From Spirogloea muscicola (lineage: Eukaryota; Streptophyta; Zygnematophyceae; Spirogloeales; Spirogloeaceae): a DNA stretch of 20,971 nt. The notes beneath the pieces were generated by a model. The model saw only the letters and a program-made list of their open reading frames with translations. It had not been told where the DNA came from and ran no database searches. The position numbers and the translations under genes are program-made. The stretch lies in NCBI GenBank assembly GCA_009602725.1, contig WELB01000152.1, forward strand, positions 293,998-314,968. Reading direction: 5' to 3'. Each line of letters starts with the position of its first letter. Within the stretch, counting starts at the first letter, position 1. Shown here piece after piece: positions 1 to 11,264 of this stretch.

Positions 1-94
1 AGCTCCTCGGTCACCCCGCGGCGCCCGCCCCCCGGCCCCCCCCTCCCCTCCCTGACCGCCTGCTTGCCCCGTCCGCCCTGGGATATGAGTGCAG

Positions 95-3000
95 GTTCCC
101 GAGAGGCGGGCGCAGGCCGAGGCCGCGCTGCTGGCCTTCCGCAAGCTGCCGACCGCCATCCCGGCCTGCCGCCACGTCCTCGGTCCGCCCGCTGCTGCCC
201 CCTCGGCCCAATACCGCCTGTCCCTGCCCGTGGCCCACTGCGCCTGTGCTGACGGCACCATGCCTCCCTCCCCACGCCTGGCACGGCCGCAGACAAGTCT
301 GCCAACCCGATGGCGTGCTTCCAGGCCGTGTCCAACCTCCACGGGGCGGCCATCGACCAGTGGTCCCTGCTCTCGCCCGCCGAACGCTCGGGCCTGCGCA
401 TGTAAGGCGTCGCTGGGCGCGGACAGCCCACGAGGTCACTTCCTGCCAGCCATCTGCCCTTGCTTGTTTGCAGGCACAACAGGTCGTGGGGTGCGCGCCC
501 AGAGCGTGACTGCCAGCAGCAGCCGACCCTGCTGACGTGGGAGCGCCGCGCTCTCCTCCCCTCCCTCTCACCCGTCTTGAGCTGCTCCCTGCACACGCGC
601 TCCGATGCTTGCGGGGCCACGGCCCTGCCTCGCCACTATACAGGCTCCCTGCAGCGGGTCTATGCCTCCGGGCCTCGACAGCCAGCCTCCTCCTGTTCCA
701 CGGCCGACTGATGTGCTGTCTCCCGCTGTGTGGTCCTGCAGGTACTGCCTGCATTGGCTCATGGCGCGGCAGGACATGCAGCGGAACTACGTGCGCGGCA
801 AGGCGCTGGCCATGGTCGCATCTCTGCTCAAGCGCGCCTGGTGCTCTCCCATGCGTGTACCCCACCTGTCGACCTGCATGATTGGTTCGATGCTCTCACA
901 CCACCAGCCAGTCTGGTATACAAGCGGCACCTCGCCTGTCTGTACACCCCCCTGATCTGGCAGCCATGGAACACTGCATGCTCTCCGCAGGCTGGACATG
1001 GCCAGGGAGGAGAGGGACGGCTTCTTGGCTGAGGTCAAGCCCCTCCTCTTGCCTTCCCCCTCTCGGGGCCACTGTGCATGGGACTGGTAGCAGCACCGGC
1101 AGCAGCAGCGATTGCTGCCAATACGAGGACTCCTGGGACTCCGACTGTGCCAGGCTTTCCGCCCTGCCTGGCTGACCCTGCCTCCCACGTGTCTGCTGAA
1201 CTTGCCATGTGGTTGTCCATCTCCTCGCTCATGAAAGCAGGTGCTGGACGCAGTCGGAGGGGCATCTGGCCCCACCGCCCAGCTGGTGGCCATTGGCTTG
1301 CTGGAAGCCGTGGTGCGCATTCCCCCCTCTGGCTTCTCGCACATGCTGTGCCTGCCTCACAGTTTCCATCGGCTGCTGCGCACCGGGCAAATATCTGGAG
1401 GCCCCACCATATCATCTGACCATTGGGCCCCTGCGTCCTGCAGACTGTGGAGTTTGCTCCCCCCACTGCGAGCAAGATGAGGCTACCGATAGAGTTCCAC
1501 ACCAAGTGCAAAGCCTCCTTTGAGAGGCACTGCTTGCAGGCATGCACTAGCTAGCCTCTGCTGCCAGCACTGCCATCTTCGCAGCCGTGCTCTCGCTGGC
1601 GGGAACTGACAACTTCCAAGCTCGGTCTGCACCATTCGTGCTTCGGGTCACGAAGGAAGGTGCATCGTCATTGCATAAATGCCCTCTGCCACTGGTGTTG
1701 CAGGCTTTCTTCACCGCTGCGCAAGAGGCCGCGTTCATGTCTGTGGCTCGTTCTGGGGATGAAGACCAAGGCAGCCTGTACCTGGAGGTTGCTGCGGCTG
1801 CGCTCCATGCCATGTCACAGGCGCTGAATTGGGACTTTCAAGGCGCCCAGGCGACTGAGTCGCACCTTCCCAGCCACGTTGGCGGGGGCTTGCTTCAGGT
1901 CAGGAGCTTGCCACTCTGGTTCAGGCTTTCCACGTTCTACTGCTCGAGCATAAACCATGCTGGTAGCTCTGGAGAACTCAGACCTGTAGGTGAGTGGAGT
2001 GCGCGAATGTGGCTTGCATGCAGCCAGGCGAAGAGTGGAGAGAGGCGCTGCTGGGGGCAGAGCGAGTGGCCTGGCTCGTGAACCTCTACTCTGGAGTGAG
2101 ACAACATGGCCTCGCCAGCAGTGCTTCGTCAGACGCCTGGATCGATGCCCCACTGGCTGTGACAGCAAGGCAGCTGATAGTGCAGCTCAGCTCCCTCACT
2201 GGCGCTGTCTTCCCCGCAGGTTGACCGCTCGCTTGTGACGTCAAACTGCCTGCATGTCGGTTGCAACCGAGCAGGATAGAGTTGTCTGTTGCTTGTCAGC
2301 AGGTCCATCGCAAGCACGAGAGAGATTCTCACACAACATGTGAGAGATTCTCACGCAAAATAGCCGCTCGCAGATGGCAACCACTTGCTGCTCGAGCATC
2401 TCAGGCGGATATGTGGGAGCGTGCTTTCGTGGCTGGCTCCTCCCGAGGCAGTGACAGCAGCCATCGCTGGTGGTGGGAGGGATGGGTGAGGCTTGCCTGT
2501 CTGTCTTGTCTTTGTCAGTTTGCATGTGCACGACTGCGTGCTCTTGTGCCCGTCGTAAGCACATAATACACACAGGCACCAAGCTGCCATGGCCTCACAG
2601 TAGCAACTCTTGCAGCAGAACCGCGAATGCAGCTCCGTGATCCATACCTAACCAGGCTTTTACCTGGGCCTGGCCAGCGAGTTCGTAGATGGTTGCAGGG
2701 TCCTTGTTGCCATTGCCACGCGCCACGGGCCTCACGTCTTCCAAAGCCTACTGCCTGCCTCCCCTGATAGGTGAGCGTGTCCTGCCTTCGTGCACTCGGT
2801 GATGCAGCCATGGCCTGCTTGCGCTCCTTCTCTCCTTACGCTGCTGACTCTGCTCGTGTGGCAGTGGAGCACCTTTGCTGGACCTGCTGGCCAGGATGAC
2901 GTGCGCGGTAATTACGCATGGAGGTGGCGGGGATGAAGGGCGCTTCTCGTGGAGTGGAGCTGCGTTTGACATGCTATCTGAGGCTTGGCTCGCTATCCTG

Positions 3001-6000
3001 CAGGCACGGCCTCCGCCTACTGCCCTGTCCAAAGCATTGTTCTCCTTCATGCTGGTCAGGCGCGATCATCTGATGGCCGCTCTTGTCAAACAGGAGGGCT
3101 CGAGCTGCCCGAACAAAGTGTCCTCCGAAGCTGCTGCAGCTGCAGCGCACGTCTTCCACGCCTTTGTGGAAGCTGAACTTGCAGGTACATCCATGTATGC
3201 TTGACCAAGTTTTTTTGGATGTTTCAGCCAATTGGCTGCTCGAATGGCTGATGCTAGGAGTCTGCCAATAATGCTAAAGATTGGTCCAATAGCTGGTAGA
3301 CTCGCGAGCTGTGGCAACTTCTCTGACTCAACCTCCGGCCGACTCGCACAGCTGTTGCATCGTCCGCTGATGGCGAGGACGACGCAGTGGAGCACACAGA
3401 TGCTGCCGTTGCAGGTCGGTGAAGGAAAGGCACAGCCTAGTCTTGATTCAGTTGACGGTTATCCGAGCTGCCTCCTTACTGATCGCTGAACGGAAGGCTT
3501 GTGTTCCTGTGGAGCCAGCTTGTGATGAGAGGCTTGCAGCTATGGCTGTCGTTGCACGGGCTGCACCCTCTGCCTCATTGCACCTCCTTGCAGCACTTGC
3601 ATCTGATTGCCGGGACCGGTTGCTGGAGGTGAGGTACGCTTCATGAGCGGCCTTGCTTGACTATCATTGAGTCAAGGTCAACGAAAGTTTGCGTGACAAT
3701 ATGTCGCGTTTGGGCAGCACATGCGCAGGCGGACAGATCCTACAGTCGGCCTTGAACAGGCGCACTGCCTGCTCCTGATGACCGGCCATGTCCTTGCCGA
3801 TCCTGCTGTTGGTGAAACGCCCATGGTTGGCAACCTTGCCCCCAGCCCCCATCAATATGCTACTGGCAGTTGGTGGTTGCCATGCTGGTCTGCCCTGGCT
3901 ACAATGCATTCCAATGGCAACAATCACTGACCACTTTGGTTGCGCTGTCATTTCGCAATTGGCTGCATCAGGTCCCTGATTCGATCGCCAATCTGCAGCA
4001 CCATGGAGCACAAGCCCAGCATCCAGCAGTCGTTGCTGCCGAGTCAGTGGACTGACAGTCCTCATCTGCTGCACTCGTCTGCAATCACTTGCAACTCCGG
4101 ATGACTGTGCAGAAGCCGTCTGCTTGTTGCTGGCCTTCTGGCTTATCCCGTGTTGCTTCGCCGCTCCTCTGACTGACTCTGTGGATGATTCAGGTCAGCA
4201 CTTCGAGTAGCGGCCCTTGGCCTCGACAACGACATCCGCTCAGCCATTTTCAGCCCTCGACTTATGGAGGTAGATTGTCTAGCCAGCTTAAATTAGATGT
4301 CTAGCTGGCTTGACGTGCCCTTCAGTACTCAGCATTGGGCTCTCTGTTGCAGGCCGTCATCTGGTACCTTGGGCGATGGTCGGCCACTTACCTCTTCCCG
4401 TCTTCCACGATGCCGCCTGCACTCACAATCGAGCCCGTGCCGGCACAGCACAGCCAGGGCGTGACAAATGGGACCCTTGTTAACGGTCTCGGGACCAGTG
4501 CTCGTGCTGCTTTGCTGGCGGCTTTTGGGGAGCAAGGGGAGGGGAAGGGTGTCCAGATTCTGCTGGCCGTTCTGCAGCTGGCCTTCATTGGACTCACTGC
4601 ATGGCCTGGCGAGACTGACCTACAGGTGTGGCTCGTCACTCGGCCGTTGCTTGTGAAGGCAGCATGACTTGCTATGCTTCTTTGTGCTGCTCTTAGTGTG
4701 CATCATCTTTAAGAAAGATCTCATGTTCAAGTTTCTTTTGCGTGGTCGTTTCAGAGAACAGTTTGCCGCCACCTCCTGCGCTCGCTTGTGCAACGGAAGG
4801 AAATCTGTCAACAGGTTGTCAAGATGGTACGTGGCACTGCCCCAACTGCATGGCAGGGCAGTCAGCAGCAAGCTGTGGGCGTCGTGTGACTGACAGTATG
4901 TTGGTTCAAGCGGCTGCAGGAACCGTGGCAGCAATTGGCGCAAGCCTTTGCCATCCGAGGAGCTGCACTGACCAGATTATCATCACCTCTGCAGGTAGCA
5001 CAGTGTGCTTGCTTAGTATTGCCTAATTTGCACAGGTACAAGACGTCTGTTGTGCAGGATAATAATGTGAGGCCCTTATGTAGCGTGACGTGTTCTGGGT
5101 GCAGTATATGTTGGCGGAGGTTCTCTGTCAAGCGGCATCAGGATTTCATTCTTCACTGGAGTGCACGTTGTAAGGCATCCAGAATACTTCGTCTTGCAGT
5201 TCGTCCTCCACACACTGTCATGATATTGTCATGAGTCATTCTGCTCATCAACCACTATTAACGTTCCTTGTGAGGAGTGTCTTGCCAAGGACAGGTATGT
5301 GAAGCAGCTTGTGGAGCCCACAGCCAGGGATGTTGTGAATCTTGCCCAGCGTTCAGATTTGGCTTCAATCGCCCAACGGCCCGACATGATGCAGGAGGTG
5401 CCAACTGCAATCCCCGCATCACTGTGGGACCAGATTCAATTCAATCTGTGCCAGTTCTGGTCCTGTGCCTCGGCTGATAGGTTCTGCTGCACGGAGGAAT
5501 CTTGTGCAGGGTCGTCATGAAGGCCTCATGTTTAGAATCTCGTGAGCATTGCGATGGTCCTGCCAACATTGCAATATGCAGTGAAAGCTCACACTACTAC
5601 AGGGCTGCAGGTGACGGGGATTTTGGCACGATTGAGGGGGGTCGCAAGGGCCACTCTGCCTCGTACCCAGGTTGTTGTCTTCCAAACAGGTGTGGCGATC
5701 TTGGAACACGTGCTAACGCTGCTGCAGATCTATAAAGACGAGGTATGTCCAGCAAACCTGTGGTTGGGTCCTGCGGCACCTTTGCGTGCTGCAATCTGGC
5801 AGCATTGATACCAAACGCATGTGAATGTTGCTGCAGCCAAGTGTGGTGTACCTTGTGCTCAAGTACGCAACGACCTGGGTCGACGGGCAGATTGCATATT
5901 TGAATGCCCGTGACACAGGCATTCTCATTGGGTTCTGTATGCGGCTTCTTCAGCTCTATTCAGCTCATAACATTGGCAAGGTGTTGGCCCCCTTCAATAC

Positions 6001-7781
6001 GTGTGTTGATGCCTGCCACCACATTCTTCAGATTATGGACCTCTCCACTAGCAGCACTTAGGTTTATCAGGGCATCATGTGCAAGTGCCCTGACGAGCTA
6101 CATGTTGGATCTTGGGCAGGTCTCTGTAGGTGCAGCTGCAAGTTTGGCCAGAGAGGAGCAGTCAGAAAAATGCCGAGATATTCGTGCATTACTTCAGCTC
6201 CTACAGAGCCTCACCTCCAAAGACCTGGTAGTGATACTTCTTCAATTGGGTATAGGCGTGCCAGCAGACAGCTTAGTGTAGCATTGGTGGGCTTATGCGT
6301 CCTCATCGCCTCAGTGCTCTTTGGATGCTAACATCCCTGTCGCAGTGCTGCCTCTTGTAGCTTGACTTTGGCGAAGCTAACGCAAATGGCTTTGAAGGTG
6401 TGGACATTGCTCAGGTGATGTTCAGAGGTACCTGTAACATGCCTGGGAGGCATGCTGGTAACACCTGGGGATCTTGCTGTCAGGACGCTGCTGAAAGTGC
6501 GTCTCTTGCTTTGCAGGTCATCTACTTTGGTATGCAGACTGTGACACCTCTGGTGTCTGTTGATCTACTCAAGTACCCCAAGCTCTGCCGCCAGGTGCAT
6601 TGACTTGTAGGAAGCAGTCCAGGCATGAGGACGGCTCAAGACACGTGCCTGCGCATGTGAGGAGTATCCTCTTGCGACTGAGCTGAGTGATAACAATAAA
6701 ATTTCTAGTCTGACTTAAGCTGATTGCTGATCCAGCATTGACGGGCTCCTTTCCCAATGACTGCAGTATGTCACTCTTATTTCACATATGTTGGAAGTGT
6801 ATCCTGAGAAAGTTGCCACGCTACCTCCTCAAGCCTTCACACAGATCATCAGTTGTCTGAATTTTGGCCTACAACATCAGGTCAGCAAGTGTTCTCCTTA
6901 CCACTGCATTGTAAAGCACGCAGGAGTGTGCTTGTGGAGCACTATTTGGCAGATGCCCAATGTTACGTGAAGGGTAACTCTGGACTACCTCCAAGAACAA
7001 GAACATTGTAGAGTTACAATTTGCACGATCTGTCACCATGATTCTGCCTTCTGGCACACTGACAAAGTCAATCCTGCTAAAAGCAGGATGTGCAAGTGGT
7101 TACCATGACGTTGGCAGCAATTGCTGCACTAGCCACATATCAACTGGCAGCTAAGTCGAGGGGGCAGCCATGCACACTGGATGTGCTGTCGCATTTTCTC
7201 AAAGCACTCCTCCATTTCCTCCTCTTCCAGGACTACAGGTAGTAGTCATTACAGTGCTGCAGAAATCACCAAGTAGCTACTCATGTTCGTGCATAGGATG
7301 GACACTTCCAGGCACGTTTGCCAGATGCATTGCTAAGGGTACGACTCATCAAGGTGGCTTGCTTCAAACATCCCATCAAAATGATGTTGGTGAAGTTCTG
7401 GCTTTGTGCAGCTCGGAGCTTACAGAGCCTGCAGCTGATGCCCTTCTTGCGCTCATCCTCTGTGACTACGACATGTATAAGGTATGTCTTTAGATGATAG
7501 ACCCTGGAGCAGTCTTGGATGCTTAGCAAAAGTTGGCCGTGGAGGGGTCTGATGGGCAAGGAGCTGAAGGTCTCTGGTGCTGCTATTGTCAGGGGCTCGC
7601 CAGCATGATGCTAGAGCATCAAGGTGATCCTGCACTTCGTCACCGCCTGGCTTTGGCTTTTGACTCCCTCTTCAATGCAAGCAGTCTCACATTGACCATG
7701 AGTCGAGCAGATTGCAGGAAGTTTCGCCACAATGTGCGTCTCTTTCTCAGTGATGTCCGCGGTTTCATGATGACCAAGTAG
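95..7781 (+). CDS. XPO4: Exportin-4, 30 visible exons, 5' end outside window
   Basis: Karyopherin of the importin-beta family. In animals exportin-4 exports hypusinated eIF5A and some other cargoes with RanGTP; cargo here is inferred only. Exons read: 95-182, 293-401, 742-840, 991-1033, 1241-1312, 1444-1539, 1704-1898, 2024-2219, 2374-2485, 2699-2770, 2865-3184, 3352-3414, 3519-3628, 3718-3825, 3972-4042, 4194-4269, 4353-4625, 4755-4826, 4920-4994, 5105-5169, 5295-5397, 5611-5742, 5837-5980, 6120-6227, 6361-6414, 6517-6594, 6767-6880, 7087-7238, 7412-7481, 7593-7781. All phases agree and give about 1152 residues, close to the roughly 1150 of animal XPO4. Family blocks include the N-terminal AEAALLAFRKLP, VRGKALAMVASLLKRAW, TGHVLADPAVGETP, WPGETDLQ, WVDGQIAYLNARDTG, LYSAHNIGK, LTSKDL, TPLVSVDLLKYPKLC, MLEVYPEKVATL and the final VRGFMMTK before TAG. 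No in-frame ATG precedes exon 1, so the start and first few dozen residues lie upstream. It looks intact. Exon borders were assigned by eye. Confidence 0.93.
1540..1703 (+). other. GC-AG intron in XPO4
   Basis: The exon before it ends in codons reading HCLQ and is followed by GCATGC instead of a GT donor. The next exon starts after GTTGCAG with AFFTAAQEAAF. Joining the two in phase 0 gives the continuous exportin-4 helix expected from plant homologues, and reading through instead meets a stop within a few codons. The donor matches the CAG|GC type. Confidence 0.7.
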
Positions 7782-8101
7782 GTGTTGCCCTCATTCTTTC
7801 CTCTCACTTACATTTCAGACCCCCATTCTTTGGCCCATTATTAATAAGCCGCAGAGGGCAAAATTCTTGCTGGAAATTGACCACACGCTCTGCAGCAGCA
7901 GACATGTGTGTCAAGAATCGTGTGCCAGTTCCACATGAGCAGTCTGCCCGAGGCAAACGGGATGCAGTGGAACCTAGTCATCGCAAGTGTCCTTGGCAGC
8001 TCCATGAAATTTCACCCGACAGTCTGGAGTATATGGTCCGACCTTAGGCCCAGGCTCCACTGCCAGGGTGGAAGGACTGATACAGCCCCGTCCCATTTGT
8101 T
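7782..8101. other. Convergent intergenic space, no gene seen
   Basis: These 320 bases separate the stop of XPO4 on the + strand from the stop of the NTF2-like gene on the - strand. They must hold both 3' UTRs and polyadenylation sites. I see no coding similarity, repeat or structured RNA, and no clear TGTAA-type signal. Confidence 0.6.
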
Positions 8102-9534
8102 TCAGCACTTCCAAATAGCTTGGTCAGATGGCACAAACATCTGCAAGATGGCATCAAGGGCAGAGATCTCCCATACTTCTTCATGTCCAACAACCTGTGT
8201 GCAAAAATGCACATGCATTATCAAGGTGCAGCCCGGGCACTGCACACTCGGCAACTGCAGAGGCCTGCTTGGGCTGGATGCAAGCACATGTAGGTAAAGG
8301 TCTCCTGCAGCTCCCACCTTGACGCCTTGGTCGTCGAGCGTGTGGTCTGTTGACCCCTTGACTGCGATCAGTGGTCTCCAAGGAAATGCCAGATACGTCC
8401 TGAAAGTGCATGAGAGATCCCATTGGGTCCTTGCTTGTCAGCATGGATGAACACTGGTGTTTACTGCCAATGCGGCTCACCTCCTCGGAACAACCCCTGC
8501 TGCTTGACGACAGTACTGGCCTGTGAGTGACACCAATCTTCTGCACAGGAGGGTAAGGAGCTGGGAAAAGCGCACCTCAACAGCCATTCTAATCTGATGA
8601 CCTGCGCCCCCTGCTCCTCAAGCTGGTGAATACACAGAATCCACTGCTTACATGTGGTCGAAGTCGCGCATGGAGGTGTCAACAAATTTCAAGGCCTCTC
8701 TGCCTTTGGGTGGTTGTCGACTGTTGAGAGTGTATACTAGCTCAGACAGCCGATTCGCTGCATGCCTTTGACTGCTTCGTGGTTTGCTACCTTGACCCCA
8801 AGCCATGCATCACTCATTTGCTGCACCAACAGCGTATACACGTATCAGCAAGGCTATGCAGGGGAATGAGGCCACAATGTGCAGGCCTCCCAGATGTCCT
8901 ACTTGCGCAATATCGAGCAGTTGGATGGAGGGCTCCACAAGGAAGGGTACAAGGAGCCGAATGTTGCGCTTCCATGCTTGAAGGCCTTCATGACAAAGTA
9001 GAGCGGAAGTCCAGCGACTCCGTCAGTTGTGTCAATGAGTACAGGCCCCGACAAGCCCACATCGTCATGGTGCCGGCCAGTCGTCGTTGCGACGGCATGG
9101 ACCCACCATAACGTACATCACAGCAAGCGTCCAGAAGGCAAGTGTCACAGGGCCAACCGGCGAAGCTCACGGTCGGGTCGACGAAGACGCAGTCGTCAGC
9201 GTAGGCCCAGTCGGTGATGTCCCCTGCAACGCCGCTGCATGCGCGGGCTCGTCCAGAGCTGGGGCATCGGCGAGGTCGGCCTGCCCGTGAGCTTCCGCCC
9301 CGCTTCGTGAGCGCTGGCATCAGGGGCGACGCGGGCGGCGGAGAGGCGAAGGTGGCGCACCGGTGACGAAGTAGGCGCGGTCGCGGTAGTCGGAGGCGAG
9401 CTGGCGGATGAGCGGCAGCGCGTCGGCGGGGCGGACGGGCGGCGGCGCCGCGGCGGCGGCGGGCGNNGCCCGGGAGCGCGCGCCGCGGCGACGGCGGCGC
9501 CGGCACTTGAGAGTCGGGCGGTGGCGGCGGCCAT
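8102..9534 (-). CDS. Plastid-type NTF2-like (DUF2358-type) protein, six exons
   Basis: Exons on the - strand: 9534-9361, 9223-9158, 8985-8903, 8622-8576, 8399-8318 and 8194-8102. Phases agree at every junction except inside exon 1, where two Ns break the frame. The product is about 180 residues. It starts at ATG 9534 with an Ala/Ser/Arg-rich, acid-poor leader (MAAATARLSSAGAAVAAARA) that looks like a plastid transit peptide. The mature part follows plant NTF2-fold proteins of unknown function: DYRDRAYFVTG, then YADDCVFVDPTVSFAG, WKRNIRLLVPFLVEPS, LEWLLRTYLAFPWRPL, and the ending VWEISALDAILQMF. Such proteins have the cone-shaped SnoaL/NTF2 fold, and no reaction can be assigned. It is not nuclear transport factor 2 itself, so its position beside XPO4 says nothing about Ran transport. 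The longest open frames here are shadows of this gene. Confidence 0.87.
9466..9467. other. Two unresolved bases (NN) in exon 1 of the NTF2-like gene
   Basis: The Ns sit in a GC-only stretch between the transit-peptide frame and the mature-domain frame, which differ. The exon keeps phase with exon 2 only if the number of bases here is a multiple of three. The NN is therefore a sequencing or assembly defect and not a true frameshift. Confidence 0.75.
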
Positions 9535-9707
9535 GGCGCGCGGGGGCTGCGGCGCGAGACAGAGAGCTGTAGCACACGATGGAAGTGCCTGCCCCCGGCG
9601 GTCTTCTTGATCAGCTCCTGTCGGCTGCAGTTGATGCCTTCGGCTGGCCAAACGCCCCTTCTGCCACAGACCGTCTTCCTCCACTCCGGCGGCCACCCTC
9701 CAGTGTA

Positions 9708-9733
9708 CCAGCCCTCTTCTCTCTACGGGCGAG
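9708..9733 (+). repeat. Remnant of subfamily B 3' terminus
   Basis: The block reads like CCAGCCCTCTTCTCTCTACG followed by GGCGAGC. It matches the last bases of two fuller B 3' ends, at 14157-14183 (+) and 12860-12829 (-). Similarity stops after GGGCGAGC in all three. The start of the subfamily A fragment follows directly, so two element pieces abut here. Confidence 0.5.
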
Positions 9734-9742
9734 CACTGCTCT

Positions 9743-10312
9743 CTCCTGGACGTGGTACTGATCGACGCATACAAGGCTGGCGCACCCACGTCAACCGTGT
9801 CTGGCTGGGCCACGTCCACCGCGGAGCGCGAGAAGGAGCGGCACTACCAGGACCATCCCCGAGGGGACCATCTTTGTCCGTGTGCCATGGATATCTACGG
9901 AGGCTACGGCGGGAAAAGGTCCTCCCTGATCCAGCATCTGGCCCGGCTGGTTGATGCGCGTCGTCGAACTCGGGGGGGCAGCTTGGGCCACTCCAGCATT
10001 CCGCAGGCCTTAGTTCATATTAATGAAACGCGGCTCTCACTTAGTTTGCAGCGCTCGCAAGCATTGGCTCTTTATCAACGTGCAGGGCGCGCTCTAAGTC
10101 AGGCCTCCGACTTTTGTGGCGGCGCTCCAGCTCCCCAAATTAGCTTGTCGGATTTGTTTCTGCTCACCCGTGGGTACTGATGTCACCTTCGTCACCTTAG
10201 TTTAGGTCTCCGTATTATGTAGCCCTGGTTAGGTTGCCCGAGACTCTGCCTGAACAATGTATCAGCTTGAATCGGCCTCCATTTCATTTCATGCGGCCCG
10301 CGCACCTTCCCT
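9743..10312 (+). mobile_element. Non-LTR retrotransposon 3' fragment, subfamily A copy 1
   Basis: The open stretch 9743-10180 begins inside the restriction-like endonuclease (LLDVVLIDAYKAGAP). It runs through ATSTAEREKERHYQDHP and CAMDIYGGYGGKRSSLIQHL to the C-terminal RLSLSLQRSQALALYQRAGR and ends in SDLFLLTRGY before TGA. Every element upstream of the second catalytic Asp is missing, so it is a 5'-truncated dead copy. Bases 10181-10312 are its 3' UTR and align with 12657-12800. The coding part aligns with 11118-11264 and 12370-12656, which marks the same subfamily. Confidence 0.75.
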
Positions 10313-10802
10313 CTCTCTACCCCACAGCAAAGGCGGCCTTGGGTGCCGTCCACTGACTCGCCTGTCCCGAGCAGCCCACCTGGGGTGCTGGGCCCGAGTG
10401 GCCTCCACTGTCTCCAGTCGCTTCTCCCTGGGGGGGGCCAGGCAGTTTCAGCACCCGCCATAGCGGGCGTTGCAGCAGGGAACCTGCCCTTCCAACTTTC
10501 TCTAAGCGCTGCACTACATGACCTCTCGCGCTCATTACCTAAACTTGCAGAAAGTCCTGCAGATTTTGCATGATGGGCACGCTGTTCCGACAGGAAAGCA
10601 CAGGCCCATTACACTCACGCTGCGGACGTGCAGACCGCCTCCGAATTGAAGGGACTGCTCAAGGACGATGAACGTGGCCTCACCCGGCTCCTTTCCATCA
10701 GCTCCCCGGGCGTGTCCGAGTTGTTAAACGCTCTGCCGCTATACGAGTCCCTTCGGCTCTCGGACAACCTGTTTCGTACAGCGCTCTATCACCACCTCCA
10801 CC

Positions 10803-10803
<1 letters not shown>

Positions 10804-10834
<31 letters not shown>
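10804..10834 (+). repeat. 31-base poly-C tract inside the RT pseudogene
   Basis: Uninterrupted run of C lying where the intact relative has LLPP followed by CLQGVRQCE. It looks like an expansion of proline codons. A tract this long is prone to slippage and to assembly error, so its length and the flanking frame are uncertain. Confidence 0.85.
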
Positions 10835-10835
<1 letters not shown>

Positions 10836-11254
10836 CTTGCTTGCTTGGCATCCGCCAGTGCGAGTGAGGCCATGTCGCCGATGACACGCTCGCTCTAGCT
10901 GCGCACATGCTGAGGTGTGGTGAAAGGGGTGAGCGCATTGCCTCCCACGACTTACTCAGGGACACCATGTTTGGGATTGCGCGAGAGGCGGGGTATCATC
11001 CGGCGATGGAGGTCTCCGGCATCATGCCAATCTCCACAAGGCACGGCAAGCGAGTTTCTGCGGCGTCTGGACGTGGTCGCCACCCCTGGTGCGGTGGGCC
11101 TCGCCTGCTCCTGGACGTGGTACTCATTGACGCATACAAGGCTGGAGCGCCCATGTCAATCGTGTCTAGCTGGGCCACGTCCAGCGCGGAGCGCAAGAAG
11201 GAGCGGCACTACAAAAATCAACCCCACGGAGACCACTTTTATCCGTGTGCCATG

Positions 11255-11264
11255 GATATCTACG
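11255..11264 (+). repeat. Target-site duplication, left copy (element C)
   Basis: Reads GATATCTACG. The right copy at 12370-12379 reads GATATCCACG, one difference in ten. Between them lies antisense element C. The undisturbed relative at about 9888-9900 (GATATCTACGGAGGCTACGG) shows this sequence once, within continuous coding sequence. Confidence 0.7.

Larger units (their letters stand above)
10317..11264 (+). pseudogene. Subfamily A copy 2, first part: RT thumb, CCHC and endonuclease, broken
   Basis: In order, with several frame changes and stops, it carries the RT thumb (LPHSKGGLGCRPLTRLSRAA), NLPFQLSLSAALHDLSRSLP, LNALPLYESLRLSDNLFRTA, a poly-C expansion, IRQCE then a stop, and AAHMLRCGERGERIASHDLL. 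After these come MEVSGIMPI, PRLLLDVVLIDAYKAGAP, and PCAMDIY at the end. The order matches the intact copy at 19573-20971. Coding similarity ends abruptly at 11264, where antisense element C begins, and resumes at 12370. It cannot encode a working enzyme. Confidence 0.75.

Noticed and set aside
11-865. 284-codon open frame on the - strand
   Set aside because: It overlaps four XPO4 exons on the other strand, has GC-rich low-complexity composition and matches no family. It is a shadow of coding and intron sequence.
95-9534. Functional link between exportin-4 and the neighbouring NTF2-like gene through Ran transport
   Set aside because: The neighbour is a plastid-type NTF2-fold protein with a transit-like leader, not the RanGDP import factor. 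The shared name refers to a fold, and the genes are convergent.
8988-9575. 195-codon - strand frame rich in Arg and Pro
   Set aside because: It is a different frame of the NTF2-like first exon that continues through its introns. Only the YADDCVFVDPTVSF part is real, and that belongs to exon 2.
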